Shown here: one piece after another, positions 8,529 through 19,321 of the stretch | How the letters are laid out: each line of letters opens with the position of its first letter | Numbering within the stretch: position 1 is the first letter of the stretch | DNA from: Rothia similimucilaginosa | Lineage (GTDB): Bacteria > Actinomycetota > Actinomycetes > Actinomycetales > Micrococcaceae | Reading direction: 5' to 3' | NCBI RefSeq assembly: GCF_029850875.1 | Contig: NZ_JAOVAM010000002.1 | Location: forward strand, 124,001-188,000 | DNA length: 64,000 bases | Notes under the pieces: generated by a model | The model's database searches: none | Told to the model about the DNA's origin: nothing | What the model saw: the letters and a program-made list of their open reading frames with translations, nothing else | Position numbers and translations under genes: made by a program

Positions 8529-10154
8529 ATGGCCGAACTGACCATCAATGCCGACGATGTCCGTAATGCGCTGAACGAGTTTGCAGCGTCTTATGAACCC
8601 GGCAATGCAGAACGTGTTGAGGTGGGTCGAGTTGTATCGGCCTCCGACGGTATCGCTCGTGTCGAGGGTCTTCCCTCGGTTATGGCGAATGAGCTGCTTC
8701 GTTTCGAAGACGGCACCCTCGGCCTCGCACAGAACCTGGATACCCGCAATATTGGTGTGATTGTCCTGGGCGACTTCACCGGTATTGAAGAGGGCCAGGT
8801 CGTACACCGCACCGGTGAGGTCCTCTCGGTGCCGGTTGGTGACGCGTACCTCGGTCGCGTTGTTGACCCCCTTGGTAACCCGATCGATGACCTTGGCCCC
8901 ATTGAGTCCGAAGGCCGCCGCGCACTGGAGCTGCAGGCTCCCGGCGTGACCCAGCGTAAGTCGGTTCACGAGCCGCTGCAGACCGGTCTGAAGGCAATCG
9001 ACTCGATGATTCCGATCGGTCGCGGTCAGCGTCAGCTGATCATTGGTGACCGCCAGACCGGTAAGACCGCTATCGCGATCGACACCATTCTGAACCAGAA
9101 GGACAACTGGGCTTCCGGTGACCCCGACAAGCAGGTTCGATGCATCTATGTGGCTGTTGGCCAGAAGGCATCCACCATTGCAGCTGTCCGCCACACCCTT
9201 GAGACTCGTGGCGCGCTGGAGTACACCACCATCGTGGCATCTCCTGCATCCGACGCAGCAGGCTTCAAGTACTTGGCACCCTACACCGGTTCGGCTATCG
9301 GCCAGCACTGGATGTACGGTGGCAAGCACGTCCTCATCATCTTCGACGACCTGTCGAAGCAGGCAGAAGCATACCGTGCTGTGTCCCTGTTGCTGCGCCG
9401 CCCGCCGGGACGTGAAGCATACCCCGGTGACGTCTTCTACCTGCACTCCCGTCTGCTGGAGCGCTGCGCTAAGCTCTCTGACGACCTCGGTGCTGGCTCG
9501 ATGACCGGCTTCCCGATCATTGAGACCAAGGCAAACGATGTTTCCGCCTTCATTCCGACCAACGTCATCTCCATTACCGACGGCCAGATCTTCCTGCAGT
9601 CCGACCTGTTCAACGCTAACCAGCGTCCGGCAGTTGACGTAGGTATCTCCGTCTCCCGTGTTGGTGGTGCCGCACAGACCAAGGCTATGAAGAAGGTCTC
9701 TGGTACCCTGAAGCTGGAGCTGGCACAGTACCGTTCGATGGAAGCGTTCGCAATGTTTGCATCCGACCTGGACGACGCTACCAAGGCACAGCTGACCCGC
9801 GGTTCTCGCCTGACCGAGTTGCTACGTCAGCCGCAGTACACCCCGTACGCAGTTGAAGAGCAGGTTGTCTCCATTTGGGCTGGTACCTCCGGTCACCTCG
9901 ATGACATTGAGGTTTCCGACGTGCTGCGCTTCGAAGAAGGCTTCATCGAGTACCTGCGTCACAAGACCTCGGTACTGACCGATATCGCTTCCTCCGGCAA
10001 ACTTGAGGATGACACCGTTGCCGCGCTGAAGACTGCAGTTGCTGAATTCAAGCAGGGCTTCAAGTCTGAGGGTAGCAGCCACCTCGTCAACGCAGGTCAC
10101 GAGGAACACAAGGCAGCTCACGATAGCGAAATCACTCAGGAAACCATCGGTTAG
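8529..10154 (+). CDS. atpA: F1Fo ATP synthase subunit alpha
   Basis: This is the non-catalytic nucleotide-binding subunit of F1 (541 residues). It has the P-loop GDRQTGKT (about 173-180), the GQKASTIA block, and the signature [15 protein letters not shown] near residues 400-415. The start ATG 8529 ([18 protein letters not shown]) follows a purine-rich AGAGAGCAGGG site; an open frame back to 8439 would prepend ~30 residues with no family similarity. It is separated from atpH by a 193-base gap containing a hairpin. Confidence 0.96.
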   Translation: MAELTINADDVRNALNEFAASYEPGNAERVEVGRVVSASDGIARVEGLPSVMANELLRFEDGTLGLAQNLDTRNIGVIVLGDFTGIEEGQVVHRTGEVLSVPVGDAYLGRVVDPLGNPIDDLGPIESEGRRALELQAPGVTQRKSVHEPLQTGLKAIDSMIPIGRGQRQLIIGDRQTGKTAIAIDTILNQKDNWASGDPDKQVRCIYVAVGQKASTIAAVRHTLETRGALEYTTIVASPASDAAGFKYLAPYTGSAIGQHWMYGGKHVLIIFDDLSKQAEAYRAVSLLLRRPPGREAYPGDVFYLHSRLLERCAKLSDDLGAGSMTGFPIIETKANDVSAFIPTNVISITDGQIFLQSDLFNANQRPAVDVGISVSRVGGAAQTKAMKKVSGTLKLELAQYRSMEAFAMFASDLDDATKAQLTRGSRLTELLRQPQYTPYAVEEQVVSIWAGTSGHLDDIEVSDVLRFEEGFIEYLRHKTSVLTDIASSGKLEDDTVAALKTAVAEFKQGFKSEGSSHLVNAGHEEHKAAHDSEITQETIG

Positions 10155-10173
10155 CGATTAGTCCTCGCCTTCT

Positions 10174-10203
10174 CCCCGCCTCAGCTATGAGGCTGGGGCG
10201 GGG
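10174..10203 (+). other. Strong GC hairpin between atpA and atpG
   Basis: Twelve-base arms (CCCCGCCTCAGC at 10174-10185 and GCTGGGGCGGGG at 10192-10203, one T:G wobble) enclose a six-base loop. There is no T-run; the atpG ribosome site follows within 15 bases. It may stabilise or divide the polycistronic atp message. Confidence 0.6.
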
Positions 10204-10229
10204 CAGAAAGCAAGGAGAAAGGAAGCTCT

Positions 10230-11171
10230 ATGGGAGCCCAGATTAGGGTTTACCGACAGAAGATTGCTTCGACGTCGTCTATGAAGAAAATCTTCAAGGC
10301 GATGGAGATGATCGCGACCTCCCGCATTAACAAGGCTCGTAATGCTGCTCAGGCAGCCGGCCCCTACGCAAACGCTCTGACCCGTGTGGTGACTGCGGTT
10401 GCGACTCAGCATGGTATCGAACACCCGCTGATTCATAAGCCGCACGAGTTCGGAACCTACGAACACCGCCGCTCCGCAATCCTGGTTATTACCAGCGACC
10501 GCGGCCTGGCTGGTTCGTACTCCTCGGCTATCCTGCGTCGTACTGAATCTCTGATTGAGAGGTTGCGCTCTAACGGCCAGGAGGTACAGCTGTACCTGGT
10601 CGGTCGTAAGGCAAAGGCTTACTTTGAGTTCCGTGAGCGCCCCTACGCCCGTGCGTGGGAGGGCCACACCGATGCACCTCGTGTTGAAACCGCCGTCGAA
10701 ATTCGTGACGCGCTGCTCGAAGCCTACGACCTGCCCATCGAAGAGGGCGGCGTAGACGAACTGCACATCGTGTACACCGAGTTCAAATCGATGGTTGTTC
10801 AGGAACCTAAGATTCTGCGCCTGCTGCCCATCCACGTGGCTGACGCAAAGGCTATGGGCGAGGAAATCGTTCCCGACCAGGAACTGACCAAGGCTGAGTA
10901 CGAGCAGGCGGCATCCTTCGAGTTCGAACCCTCCGCTGAGGAAGTACTCAACGAGCTGCTGCCGCGCTACGTTGCATCCCGTATCTTCTCCTGCCTCCTG
11001 CAGGCAGCAGCAAGTGAGCTGGCATCCCGCCAGCGCGCAATGAAGACCGCAGGTGACAACGCTGAGACGCTGATTACCAAGTACACCCGTTTGATGAACA
11101 ACGCACGTCAGGCGGAAATTACTCAGGAGCTCTCTGAAATCGTGGGCGGCGCAGACGCCCTCGGCTCCTAG
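10230..11171 (+). CDS. atpG: F1Fo ATP synthase subunit gamma
   Basis: The central rotor shaft (313 residues). Both terminal helices carry family motifs: [28 protein letters not shown] is the N-terminal coiled-coil region, and the C-terminus shows [20 protein letters not shown]. The start ATG 10230 follows AAGGAGAAAGGA. It lies between atpA and atpD, in the standard order. Confidence 0.96.
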   Translation: MGAQIRVYRQKIASTSSMKKIFKAMEMIATSRINKARNAAQAAGPYANALTRVVTAVATQHGIEHPLIHKPHEFGTYEHRRSAILVITSDRGLAGSYSSAILRRTESLIERLRSNGQEVQLYLVGRKAKAYFEFRERPYARAWEGHTDAPRVETAVEIRDALLEAYDLPIEEGGVDELHIVYTEFKSMVVQEPKILRLLPIHVADAKAMGEEIVPDQELTKAEYEQAASFEFEPSAEEVLNELLPRYVASRIFSCLLQAAASELASRQRAMKTAGDNAETLITKYTRLMNNARQAEITQELSEIVGGADALGS

Positions 11172-11218
11172 TATTGGTACGCCAACGAAGCCATCAACTG
11201 TCCAAACTTTCTAAGTAA

Positions 11219-12691
<1,473 letters not shown>

Positions 12692-12693
12692 TC

Positions 12694-12951
12694 ATGGCTC
12701 TGAAAGTTGAAGTTGTTTCCCGCGAACGCGTCGTGTGGACTGGCGAAGCGAAGTACGTTCGTGCACGCTCCGTTAGCGGTGACCTTGGTATCCTGCCGGG
12801 TATGATCCCCACCTGCACGCTGCTGGCACAGGACGGCGAGCTGCTCATTGAACCTATTGAGGGTGAGCCCATTAAGACCATCCTCAACGCAGGTTTCTTG
12901 ACCGTCTCGAACGACCACGTGACCATCGCTGCAAAGCACACACATATCTAA
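12694..12951 (+). CDS. atpC: F1Fo ATP synthase subunit epsilon
   Basis: The 85-residue protein matches the N-terminal beta-sandwich of epsilon (VEVVSRERVVWTGEAKYV, GDLGILPGMIP) and ends with NDHVTIAA. It lacks the C-terminal helical hairpin found in E. coli epsilon (~138 residues), as in other short actinobacterial forms, so the helix-based self-inhibition would be absent. It closes the atp operon. Confidence 0.94.
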   Translation: MALKVEVVSRERVVWTGEAKYVRARSVSGDLGILPGMIPTCTLLAQDGELLIEPIEGEPIKTILNAGFLTVSNDHVTIAAKHTHI

Positions 12952-12957
12952 AGCCGG

Positions 12958-13041
12958 TTCCCCACACGGGGAATTGACAGTGTGTACACCTCGCCGGTGT
13001 TCCTCCTCGACAGGGGAAGGGCACCGGCGATTGGTGTATAC
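12958..13041 (+). terminator. Two consecutive hairpins after atpC
   Basis: A short hairpin TTCCCC-ACAC-GGGGAA (12958-12973) is followed by a long one whose arms run 12984-12999 and 13022-13041 (GTACACC-CGCCGGTG against CACCGGCG-GGTGTATAC with small bulges). Neither has a T-run, so they may protect the 3' end or act with factor-dependent termination. Confidence 0.55.
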
Positions 13042-13113
13042 GGGACAGGTCATGTGCGCAAAAAGAGAGCGCGCAAAACAATAGCGTGCCTAGAAAGATG
13101 ATGCGCACAGAAA

Positions 13114-13144
13114 GGGGGGGGCTCCCACGGTTGGGAGGCCCCCT
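13114..13144. terminator. G/C-rich hairpin between convergent atpC and nucS
   Basis: An eight-G run (13114-13121) plus CTCCC pairs with GGGAG plus CCCCC (13133-13143), with one G:G mismatch. Read leftwards it is followed by TTTCTGTG, so it best serves as a terminator for nucS on the minus strand. Confidence 0.5.
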
Positions 13145-13176
13145 CACTCTATGTGTAGCCGCCTAGCTAGAGCCGT

Positions 13177-13890
13177 TTAGAACAGGCGGTCAGCCGAATC
13201 GTCCACGCCGCGCATCGCATCGTAGTCCAGGCTCACGCAGCGGATACCGCGGTCCTCAGCCAGGGTACGAGCCTGCGGCTTAATCGTCTGTGCCGCAAAC
13301 ACGCCGCGCACCGGAGCCAGCAGCGGGTCACGGTTGAGCAGCTCCAGATAACGGGTAAGCTGCTCAACACCGTCAATATCGCCCACACGCTTAAGCTCAA
13401 CCGCCACGGAGATGCCGTGCGCATCCTTCGCCATGATGTCTACCGGACCGATAGCGGTTGGGTACTCGCGGCGCACCAGCGAATAGCCATCACCGAGAGT
13501 GTGGATTTGCTCGGCAAGTAGACGCTGCAGGTCAGCCTCCACACCGTCCTTGATGAGGCCGGGGTCAACACCCAGGTCGGTGGCGTGCTCGTGCTCAATC
13601 TTGTAGATACGAATCATGAGGCGGTCATCGCTCTTAGCCGCCTGTACGGTCCACAGTTGCTGAACATCAGACTCCAGTTCCTCACGGATGCTCTGCGGAA
13701 CGTCCTTGCGCTCAGCCACCAGCAGGGAGCAGGGAGGGCTCATCCAATTCAGGGGCTTGTAGGAACCACCGTCGGAGTGAATGAGGACGGAGCCGTCATT
13801 CTTGACCATTAGTAGGCGGGTAGCGCGGGGCAGGTGGGCGCGAAGGCGGCCCTCATAATCTACGGAGCATTCAGCAATGACAATACGCAT
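13177..13890 (-). CDS. nucS: Mismatch-specific endonuclease NucS (EndoMS)
   Basis: NucS/EndoMS cuts both strands at mismatches and carries the non-canonical mismatch repair of actinobacteria and archaea that lack MutS/MutL. The 237-residue protein has the N-terminal dimerisation domain ([16 protein letters not shown], then [17 protein letters not shown]) and the C-terminal RecB-like nuclease with Asp in GPVDIMAKD and the ExK pair in [10 protein letters not shown]. The last residues (ADRLF) match the short C-terminal peptide that in this family contacts the beta clamp. Its position just after atpC is typical of actinobacteria. Start ATG 13890 (complement) has GGACGG upstream. Confidence 0.95.
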   Translation of the reverse strand: MRIVIAECSVDYEGRLRAHLPRATRLLMVKNDGSVLIHSDGGSYKPLNWMSPPCSLLVAERKDVPQSIREELESDVQQLWTVQAAKSDDRLMIRIYKIEHEHATDLGVDPGLIKDGVEADLQRLLAEQIHTLGDGYSLVRREYPTAIGPVDIMAKDAHGISVAVELKRVGDIDGVEQLTRYLELLNRDPLLAPVRGVFAAQTIKPQARTLAEDRGIRCVSLDYDAMRGVDDSADRLF

Positions 13891-13897
13891 CCGTCCA

Positions 13898-13931
13898 CTC
13901 TAGCAGGTACGAGTGCTTGGCTCTAGCAGGT
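13898..13931. repeat. 11-base direct repeat in nucS upstream region
   Basis: CTCTAGCAGGT occurs at 13898-13908 and 13921-13931, just upstream of the nucS start. It could be an operator, but nothing else supports that. Confidence 0.5.
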
Positions 13932-14078
13932 GAGGGTATGAGCTAGGGAACCTGAGCTCGATGCAGGTCGCGGCACAAAGCGGGGAGGAGTACTGCCTCC
14001 GGATGAGGAAGAGCGCATAGCGAACAGCGGCAGGGCTGGTAGGTAGAGATAGTTGAGTGGCGCGGTAGAATAGGGCTC

Positions 14079-14405
14079 ATGGCACGTAAAAATCATCCCG
14101 GCAGGCGAGCATCCGGCACCACCAGCGATAAGTGGCACCGTCAAGCACCCGCAGGGCGTGATATTAGCAGGATTCTCGACCCTACGCCCCGACTAGAACG
14201 TGACCGATACGGTGACTGGCTGGTGCAATACATTCCAGCCGTCAACGCCCAAAAAACCTACACATGCCCCGAATGCTACCGCCCGATTCCACCCAGAACA
14301 GCGCATCTGGTGGTGTGGCAAGAAAGCCATAGGATGGGCCGTAGCCGCGCCATTGATGAGCGCAGACACTGGCATCAGCATTGCTGGCGCACCCGCCGCA
14401 AATAG
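14079..14405 (+). CDS. Conserved actinobacterial zinc-ribbon-like protein
   Basis: This is a 108-residue protein with a disordered basic N-terminus and a compact C-terminal half containing CPECYRPIPPRTAHLVVW and DERRHWHQHCW. The two Cys of CPEC with the later His and Cys form a likely zinc site. Similar proteins sit next to nucS in many actinobacteria and are usually left as hypothetical or labelled 'ATP/GTP-binding' without experimental support. No P-loop is visible here. Function unknown. Confidence 0.78.
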   Translation: MARKNHPGRRASGTTSDKWHRQAPAGRDISRILDPTPRLERDRYGDWLVQYIPAVNAQKTYTCPECYRPIPPRTAHLVVWQESHRMGRSRAIDERRHWHQHCWRTRRK

Positions 14406-14471
14406 GCTGAACACTGCACATAAGGTGCAGCCCAAGACCACATTCTCGAATCCAATTCTTGAAGGAACGCA

Positions 14472-15290
14472 ATGAGCAACAACGCCGATACCACTCGCGA
14501 GCAGGAATTCGATCCCGCCCGCTATGTCTTCAGCACCGCTGCTGAACACACCCCCATTAAGGCACGTACTGTGCTTCCTGCGCGCCGCGAGAACTTCACC
14601 GTCACCACTGCGGATGGCAAGCGCCTCGTCGGTGAACTCGCACTGCCCGAAGGCGAAGTCAAAGCAACCCTGGTGACCTTCCATCCGTTGCCCACCCACG
14701 GCGGCTACATGGACTCGCACGTGTACAAGAAGGCGTCCTTCCGCCTGCCGGCGCTGTCGAATATTGCGGTGCTACGTTTCAACACTCGTGGTACTTCTTC
14801 GATTCGCGGCACTAGTGAAGGCGTCTTTGACGGCGGTTTTGCCGAGAAGAAGGACTTCGATGCAATCCTGAAGTTTGTACGTGAGCGTGCCCTGCCGAAC
14901 CCCTGGCTGGTTGGCTGGTCCTTCGGCACTGAGTTGGTGCTCAAGTACGCGCCCGAATACGCGAACGAGTTCACCGGTGCTATTCTGCTCTCCCCGCCGC
15001 TGCACCGCGTGCACCCGGCTGAGCTGGACGAATGGAACAATATCTCGAACCCGCTGTACGCGCTGGTTCCTGAGCATGATGACTACCTGCAGCCTCCGGC
15101 GGCGCGTGAGCGTTTCGCGGCTGTACCGCGCACTCAGGTGATTCCCTTTGAGGGGTGCAAGCACCTGTGGGTGGGCGAGAAGTCCGTACAGCAGGTCCTC
15201 AACACCGTGGTCAGCATTGTGACCGGTGTACCCACCGAGCTGCCCACCGAATACAACGGCCCGGTGGCAGAAGAAATCACTGAGCTCTAA
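14472..15290 (+). CDS. Alpha/beta-fold hydrolase
   Basis: The 272-residue protein has the alpha/beta-hydrolase layout: oxyanion region LVTFHPLPTHGG, the nucleophile elbow GWSFGTE (Ser), an acid in VPEHDDYL and a C-terminal His in GCKHLWVGE. It resembles small cytosolic serine hydrolases of the KANL3/Tex30-dienelactone-hydrolase kind. There is no signal peptide. Start ATG 14472 follows GAAGGAA. The natural substrate cannot be inferred. Confidence 0.85.
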   Translation: MSNNADTTREQEFDPARYVFSTAAEHTPIKARTVLPARRENFTVTTADGKRLVGELALPEGEVKATLVTFHPLPTHGGYMDSHVYKKASFRLPALSNIAVLRFNTRGTSSIRGTSEGVFDGGFAEKKDFDAILKFVRERALPNPWLVGWSFGTELVLKYAPEYANEFTGAILLSPPLHRVHPAELDEWNNISNPLYALVPEHDDYLQPPAARERFAAVPRTQVIPFEGCKHLWVGEKSVQQVLNTVVSIVTGVPTELPTEYNGPVAEEITEL

Positions 15291-15323
15291 AGGATCGGCA
15301 TAAAAATACGGCACAAAAATATC

Positions 15324-15370
15324 AAGGCGGTGGCTTTGGATAGAATATCCAAAGCCACCGCCTTTTGTCT
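15324..15370. terminator. Perfect bidirectional terminator
   Basis: Nineteen-base perfect arms (15324-15342 and 15346-15364) flank a three-base GAA loop; TTGTCTT follows on the right and TTGAT on the left strand. It separates the convergent hydrolase and PerM-family genes. Confidence 0.92.
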
Positions 15371-15440
15371 TAAATGCTTGCTCGGCAGAAGAGCCGCGAG
15401 CGTGTAGAGAACCTAAAGGGAATCTACCGCTGGGAGGTGA

Positions 15441-16727
15441 CTACAGTTGGTCCTGGCGAGGAATGAATACCTCACGGACCAGAATCAGCATGGAAGCCGC
15501 CACCGGAATAGCAATCAGTGCACCCAGCACGCCCCAGAGTGCGCCACCGGCAGCCACCGAAATAATCGCAACGCCGGCAGGAACCGATACAGCGCGAGCC
15601 ATAATACGCGGAGAAATTAGATACGCCTCCACCTGCAAGTACAGGAAGTACGCCACCGCAAACCACAGCGCCAGGCTCCAGCCCTGAGTCAGCAGAATCA
15701 TCGAGGTCAAAATCAGCGCAATCACGCCACCAACCAGCGGAATAAACGCCAGAATCATGACGACCAAAGCCATCAACTGCGGGAAGCTAAAGCCCACAAA
15801 AGTCATAATCAAGAACGCCACAAACGCGTTCAGCACAGCAACCAGAGCCTGACCCATCACGTAGTTACCCACCGACTCGGTAATCTTGTCGGTAATGTAC
15901 TTGACGCGCACACGCTTGGACGACGGCGCCAGACGCACACCCCATGCCTTGATGGTGTCCATCGAGGTGAGGAAGTATAAAGACAGGAACAGCACAATAA
16001 TCACGCCGGTCACGCTCTGCGCCAGGGTGGATCCAGCAGTAACCAGGCTCGACATGAAGCTATTGACCTGTGAAGAGGAGAACGTTGATTCCAAGAACTT
16101 CGGGACATTCTCATTCGCCCAGGTGCTGATGTTAAAACGCTGATCAAGCTCGTGGTACCAATCAGAATTAATCGTGTTCTGATAAATACCCGGCGCGTAC
16201 TGAACAAACTTAGATGCCTGCTCGCTAATAATCGGGCCAATGGTCATGACCAGAGCGGTCACAGCGCCAGCAAAACCAGCAAGCACAGCAATCACGCCGA
16301 TACCGCGCTTAATGCCCCAAGACTCCAGGCGGCGCACAATCGGGTCCAGACCCAGAGCAATGAAAATAGCACCGGTCACCCAACCCACCAGGGCACCCAC
16401 ATTGTTGAAAATGTAGTAGGCGAAGAGCGCTAGACCCACGCCCACGGTCATGAGGAAACCAAAAGCGACCGGGTTATGCATCATCGAGGTCTTGCCGTTG
16501 CCGACCACCTTGGGTGCGGGAGGTGCATCCTCAGAAGCGGCGGGGACCACCGGAATGGTATCCGTAGGGGGCATGGAAGCGCGGCGGCGGTTAGAACGCA
16601 CCTGGCTAATGCTTTCGGTCAGCTCGCTGAAAGTCTCCGTTAGCTGATCAGTGAGGGAATCCTTTTTACGCGTCTCGGGGGACGATGTAGCCTCTGCGGG
16701 AGTTGCTGAGGCCTTCTTCTTGCTCAT
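15441..16727 (-). CDS. AI-2E/PerM family membrane transporter
   Basis: The 428-residue protein has an ~80-residue charged, disordered cytoplasmic N-terminus, then about eight membrane segments typical of the AI-2E transporter (PerM/TqsA) family: an early helix pair (FGFLMTVGVGLALFAYYIF), a long central loop with amphipathic helices (about 170-230), and a C-terminal bundle with the family motif FIPLVGGVIALI and SPRIMARAVSVP. Relatives export signal molecules or act as Na+/H+ antiporters; the substrate here is unknown. ATG 16727 (complement) has GGAAAGGA upstream. Confidence 0.88.
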   Translation of the reverse strand: MSKKKASATPAEATSSPETRKKDSLTDQLTETFSELTESISQVRSNRRRASMPPTDTIPVVPAASEDAPPAPKVVGNGKTSMMHNPVAFGFLMTVGVGLALFAYYIFNNVGALVGWVTGAIFIALGLDPIVRRLESWGIKRGIGVIAVLAGFAGAVTALVMTIGPIISEQASKFVQYAPGIYQNTINSDWYHELDQRFNISTWANENVPKFLESTFSSSQVNSFMSSLVTAGSTLAQSVTGVIIVLFLSLYFLTSMDTIKAWGVRLAPSSKRVRVKYITDKITESVGNYVMGQALVAVLNAFVAFLIMTFVGFSFPQLMALVVMILAFIPLVGGVIALILTSMILLTQGWSLALWFAVAYFLYLQVEAYLISPRIMARAVSVPAGVAIISVAAGGALWGVLGALIAIPVAASMLILVREVFIPRQDQL

Positions 16728-17039
16728 GGTCTTCCTTTCCGAATCATTCCGGGTATTTTTTCTCTACTGTGCCATTCTACCGGCTGGTTTACTTGGTTAC
16801 GACGTCAACGGTGAATCCCAAAGATAGGGGAGCGCAAGTGTGAGAGTTATCTGTGCGCTGTTCAAGGATTAGTATAAGTGCTAGTCCCGGCATGAGCTCA
16901 GAGCGTAGGCGGCAGATAACTCTCGCTCGCAACGGCCCATTGTGGGGATAATAGAGGAAGGAACGCGTGAAGGATCTAGCCGGCACGCAACAATAGATCC
17001 CACACGCAACAATAGATACAGAACGTAAAGGAGCCCAGG
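16728..17039. promoter_or_regulatory. Divergent promoter region, AI-2E transporter / thioredoxin-TPR gene
   Basis: This 312-base gap separates two divergent genes, so both promoters should lie here. An AT-rich TTAGTATAAG at 16867-16876 is a possible -10 for the right-hand gene. The 15-base direct repeat at 16984-17017 is the only other structure I see. Confidence 0.45.
16984..17017 (+). repeat. 15-base direct repeat, 19-base period
   Basis: CACGCAACAATAGAT is present at 16984-16998 and 17003-17017, separated by four bases, ending 22 bases before the start codon at 17040. Confidence 0.9.
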
Positions 17040-18038
17040 ATGAGCATCATTTTTGATCCGGCAGACCGCGGTACATCCCAGAACACGGTGCAGGGTAACC
17101 TTGCCCAGGGTGGTGCAGCACAGAACAGTGCAGCGCAGAAGATTCCCGCCTCCGTACGCAACGCGGTGGAACTGAACCCCAATGCGGTACAGTCTGCTGG
17201 CGAACAAGGTGGCGAGCAGACCCGCTCTGCTCCCACCTGGCGATACGAGGTCAACACCCCCGAAGAGTTCCAGAAGTTCGTGCAACTCTCCAGCCAGGGT
17301 GCCGTGATTTTTGCGCTCTACGCACCGCACTCGCCATCCTCCCTGCAGATGCTCGAAGGCGTGCAGAAGCTCGTTGACTCCGCCGCAGGTAGCATGATTT
17401 GCGCCGCCGTGGACGTCACCAAGCTCCCCGAAGTAGCCCAGGCATTCGGCGTGAGCGGCGTGCCCGCGGGCGTTGCTGTTCTGGCGGGTCGCCCGGCACC
17501 GATTTACACCGGGCCGGTCAGCACAGAAGACCTCGGCGATGTGCTCTCCCAGGTTCTGCAGCTTGCAGCACAGTACCAGCTACCCGGCGGTTTCGACCCG
17601 GTCGTTCCCGAAGATGAAATGCCCCTGCCGCCCCTGCACGCAGAAGCCGTTGCCGCCCTTGACCGCGGTGACTTGGAGGGCGCCCGCACCGCATACCGCA
17701 AGGCAATCACCGAGAACCCCGGCGATAAGGAAGCGAAGCTCGGCCTGGAACAGGTTGAACTGCTCTCACGAGTGAAGGACCTGGACATGGCAACCGAACG
17801 TGCGGCGGCCGCGGCAGACCCCATGAATATTGACGCGGCATTCAATGTAGCCGATCTGGATCTGGTGGGTGGCCACGTGGAAGATTCCTACAACCGTCTG
17901 CTGCGCCTATTTAGCGCAGTGGGCCCCGACGATAAGGCGCGTGTGCGTGAACGCCTCGTGCAGCTCTTCGACGTGGTGGGTGTATCTGACCCGCGCACCG
18001 TCAAAGCGCGTGCAGCACTGACCATGGCGCTGTTCTAA
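17040..18038 (+). CDS. Thioredoxin-fold plus TPR protein, CnoX/YbbN type
   Basis: The 332-residue protein has a thioredoxin-like domain (about residues 62-180, FQKFVQLSSQGAVIFALYAP, then FGVSGVPAGVAVLAGRPAP) followed by tandem TPR-like helices (about 200-330, ALDRGDLEGARTAYRKAI). The CxxC active site is replaced by HSPSS, so it is not a disulfide reductase. E. coli CnoX (YbbN) is similar and works as a holdase that passes clients to GroEL and DnaK. AAAGGAG precedes ATG 17040. Holdase function is inferred. Confidence 0.85.
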   Translation: MSIIFDPADRGTSQNTVQGNLAQGGAAQNSAAQKIPASVRNAVELNPNAVQSAGEQGGEQTRSAPTWRYEVNTPEEFQKFVQLSSQGAVIFALYAPHSPSSLQMLEGVQKLVDSAAGSMICAAVDVTKLPEVAQAFGVSGVPAGVAVLAGRPAPIYTGPVSTEDLGDVLSQVLQLAAQYQLPGGFDPVVPEDEMPLPPLHAEAVAALDRGDLEGARTAYRKAITENPGDKEAKLGLEQVELLSRVKDLDMATERAAAAADPMNIDAAFNVADLDLVGGHVEDSYNRLLRLFSAVGPDDKARVRERLVQLFDVVGVSDPRTVKARAALTMALF

Positions 18039-18100
18039 AAACAGCTGTCACCGGGGAAACGTCATGAGCCGGTCTAACCGGCTGAAACTTTGAATACGGA

Positions 18101-18170
18101 CGGGCTATCGTCTACCCCTGTACTCGGGCTGTGGGATAGGCGGTAGCCCGCTCTGATTTTTGCGGTTTTT
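18101..18170 (+). terminator. Rho-independent terminator
   Basis: CGGGCTATCG (18101-18110) pairs with CGGTAGCCCG (18141-18150, one wobble) and an inner TACCCC/GGGATA partial stem continues it; GATTTTTGCGGTTTTT follows. It ends the thioredoxin/TPR transcript. The remaining bases up to 18337 show no clear feature beyond a likely promoter for the next gene. Confidence 0.7.
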
Positions 18171-18337
18171 GGTGGTTTTATTGAAGGAGAGATTAGAAAC
18201 CCCAACCTGACAGATAGCGCGCCAGGACGCTACAGATAGCACCCCGGAATGTCCATATACTGCACGACGGATACGTAATATGCGGGTTTTATAGCCAAAG
18301 CCTGTGGACCTTTTTACAAGAGTGATAGGGTGAAAAC

Positions 18338-19321
18338 ATGAACACTAGTCATTTTTCTCGAAACCCTGATTCGCATGAGCCAGGTTCGTCGCAGAACCCG
18401 GTACAAGAGACCGCAGTAGAGGCAGCCCCCGCCGCGGCAGTACCCCAGGCTATAGCCTCGGAAGCTGTACGCGTACCGGACACCCCTGCGGAGGCACTCC
18501 CAACCCCCGCAGCAGCTGTTCCCGCATCGGTAGCACCGCAGACTATACCTGCGGCTGGTGCTTGCCCCGCCATTGAAATCCGCGGCCTCACCAAGGCATT
18601 CGGCCAGAAGGTCGCCGTCGACCGTATCAACCTCGACATCCCCTCCGGATCCTTCTACGGACTGGTCGGCCGCAACGGTGCCGGTAAAACCACCACCATC
18701 TCCATGGTCACCGGTATGCTCATGCCCGATGAAGGCACCGCATACGTGCGTGGTATTGACATGTGGGCCGACCCGCTCAAAGCCAAAGCACACCTGGGCG
18801 TGCTGCCCGATGGCGTGCACCTCTTCGACAAGCTCACCGGTGAGCAGCTCATCACCTACTCCGGCTACCTGCACGGAATCGATAAGGAAACCGTCGCCTC
18901 CCGCGTCAAGGATCTGCTCACTGCAATGGACCTGACCGACGCTGCGGGCCGTGCCGTCGCCGACTACTCCGCCGGTATGACCAAGAAGATTGCGCTCGCC
19001 GCCGCTCTCGTTCACGCGCCCTCCGTGCTGATTCTCGATGAGCCCTTCGAAGCGGTCGACCCGGTTTCTGCCGCCAATATTCAGGACATTCTGCGTGGCT
19101 TCGTTGCCTCCGGCGGAACTGTCATTATCTCCTCGCACGTGATGGACCTTGTTCAGCGCCTGTGCGACCACGTAGCCGTCATGGACTCCGGTCGTATTCT
19201 CGCTGCCGGAACCGTCGACGAAGTACGCGCAGGCATTAGCCTTGAAGAACGATTCGTGCAGTTGGTCGGCGGCCGCACCTCCTCGGAAGGATTGTCATGG
19301 TTGGGCACCTCGTCTCACTAA
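18338..19321 (+). CDS. ABC transporter ATP-binding protein
   Basis: The 327-residue ATPase begins with a ~78-residue Ala/Pro-rich linker not usual for the family. The nucleotide-binding domain follows: Walker A GRNGAGKT (about 112-119), signature YSAGMTKK, Walker B VLILDEPFEAVDP and H-loop SSHVMD. The signature (SAGMT in place of SGGQ) is the form found in ABC-2-like multidrug/bacteriocin exporters. It overlaps the permease gene by 25 bases, so the two form one exporter. The ATG start has only a weak ribosome site (AGGGTGAAAA); an internal start before CPAIEIRGLTKAF is possible. Confidence 0.88.
   Translation: MNTSHFSRNPDSHEPGSSQNPVQETAVEAAPAAAVPQAIASEAVRVPDTPAEALPTPAAAVPASVAPQTIPAAGACPAIEIRGLTKAFGQKVAVDRINLDIPSGSFYGLVGRNGAGKTTTISMVTGMLMPDEGTAYVRGIDMWADPLKAKAHLGVLPDGVHLFDKLTGEQLITYSGYLHGIDKETVASRVKDLLTAMDLTDAAGRAVADYSAGMTKKIALAAALVHAPSVLILDEPFEAVDPVSAANIQDILRGFVASGGTVIISSHVMDLVQRLCDHVAVMDSGRILAAGTVDEVRAGISLEERFVQLVGGRTSSEGLSWLGTSSH

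Noticed and set aside
18039-18337. Riboswitch before the ABC exporter
   Set aside because: The structured part is explained by a terminator followed by two T-runs; no known riboswitch core was seen.
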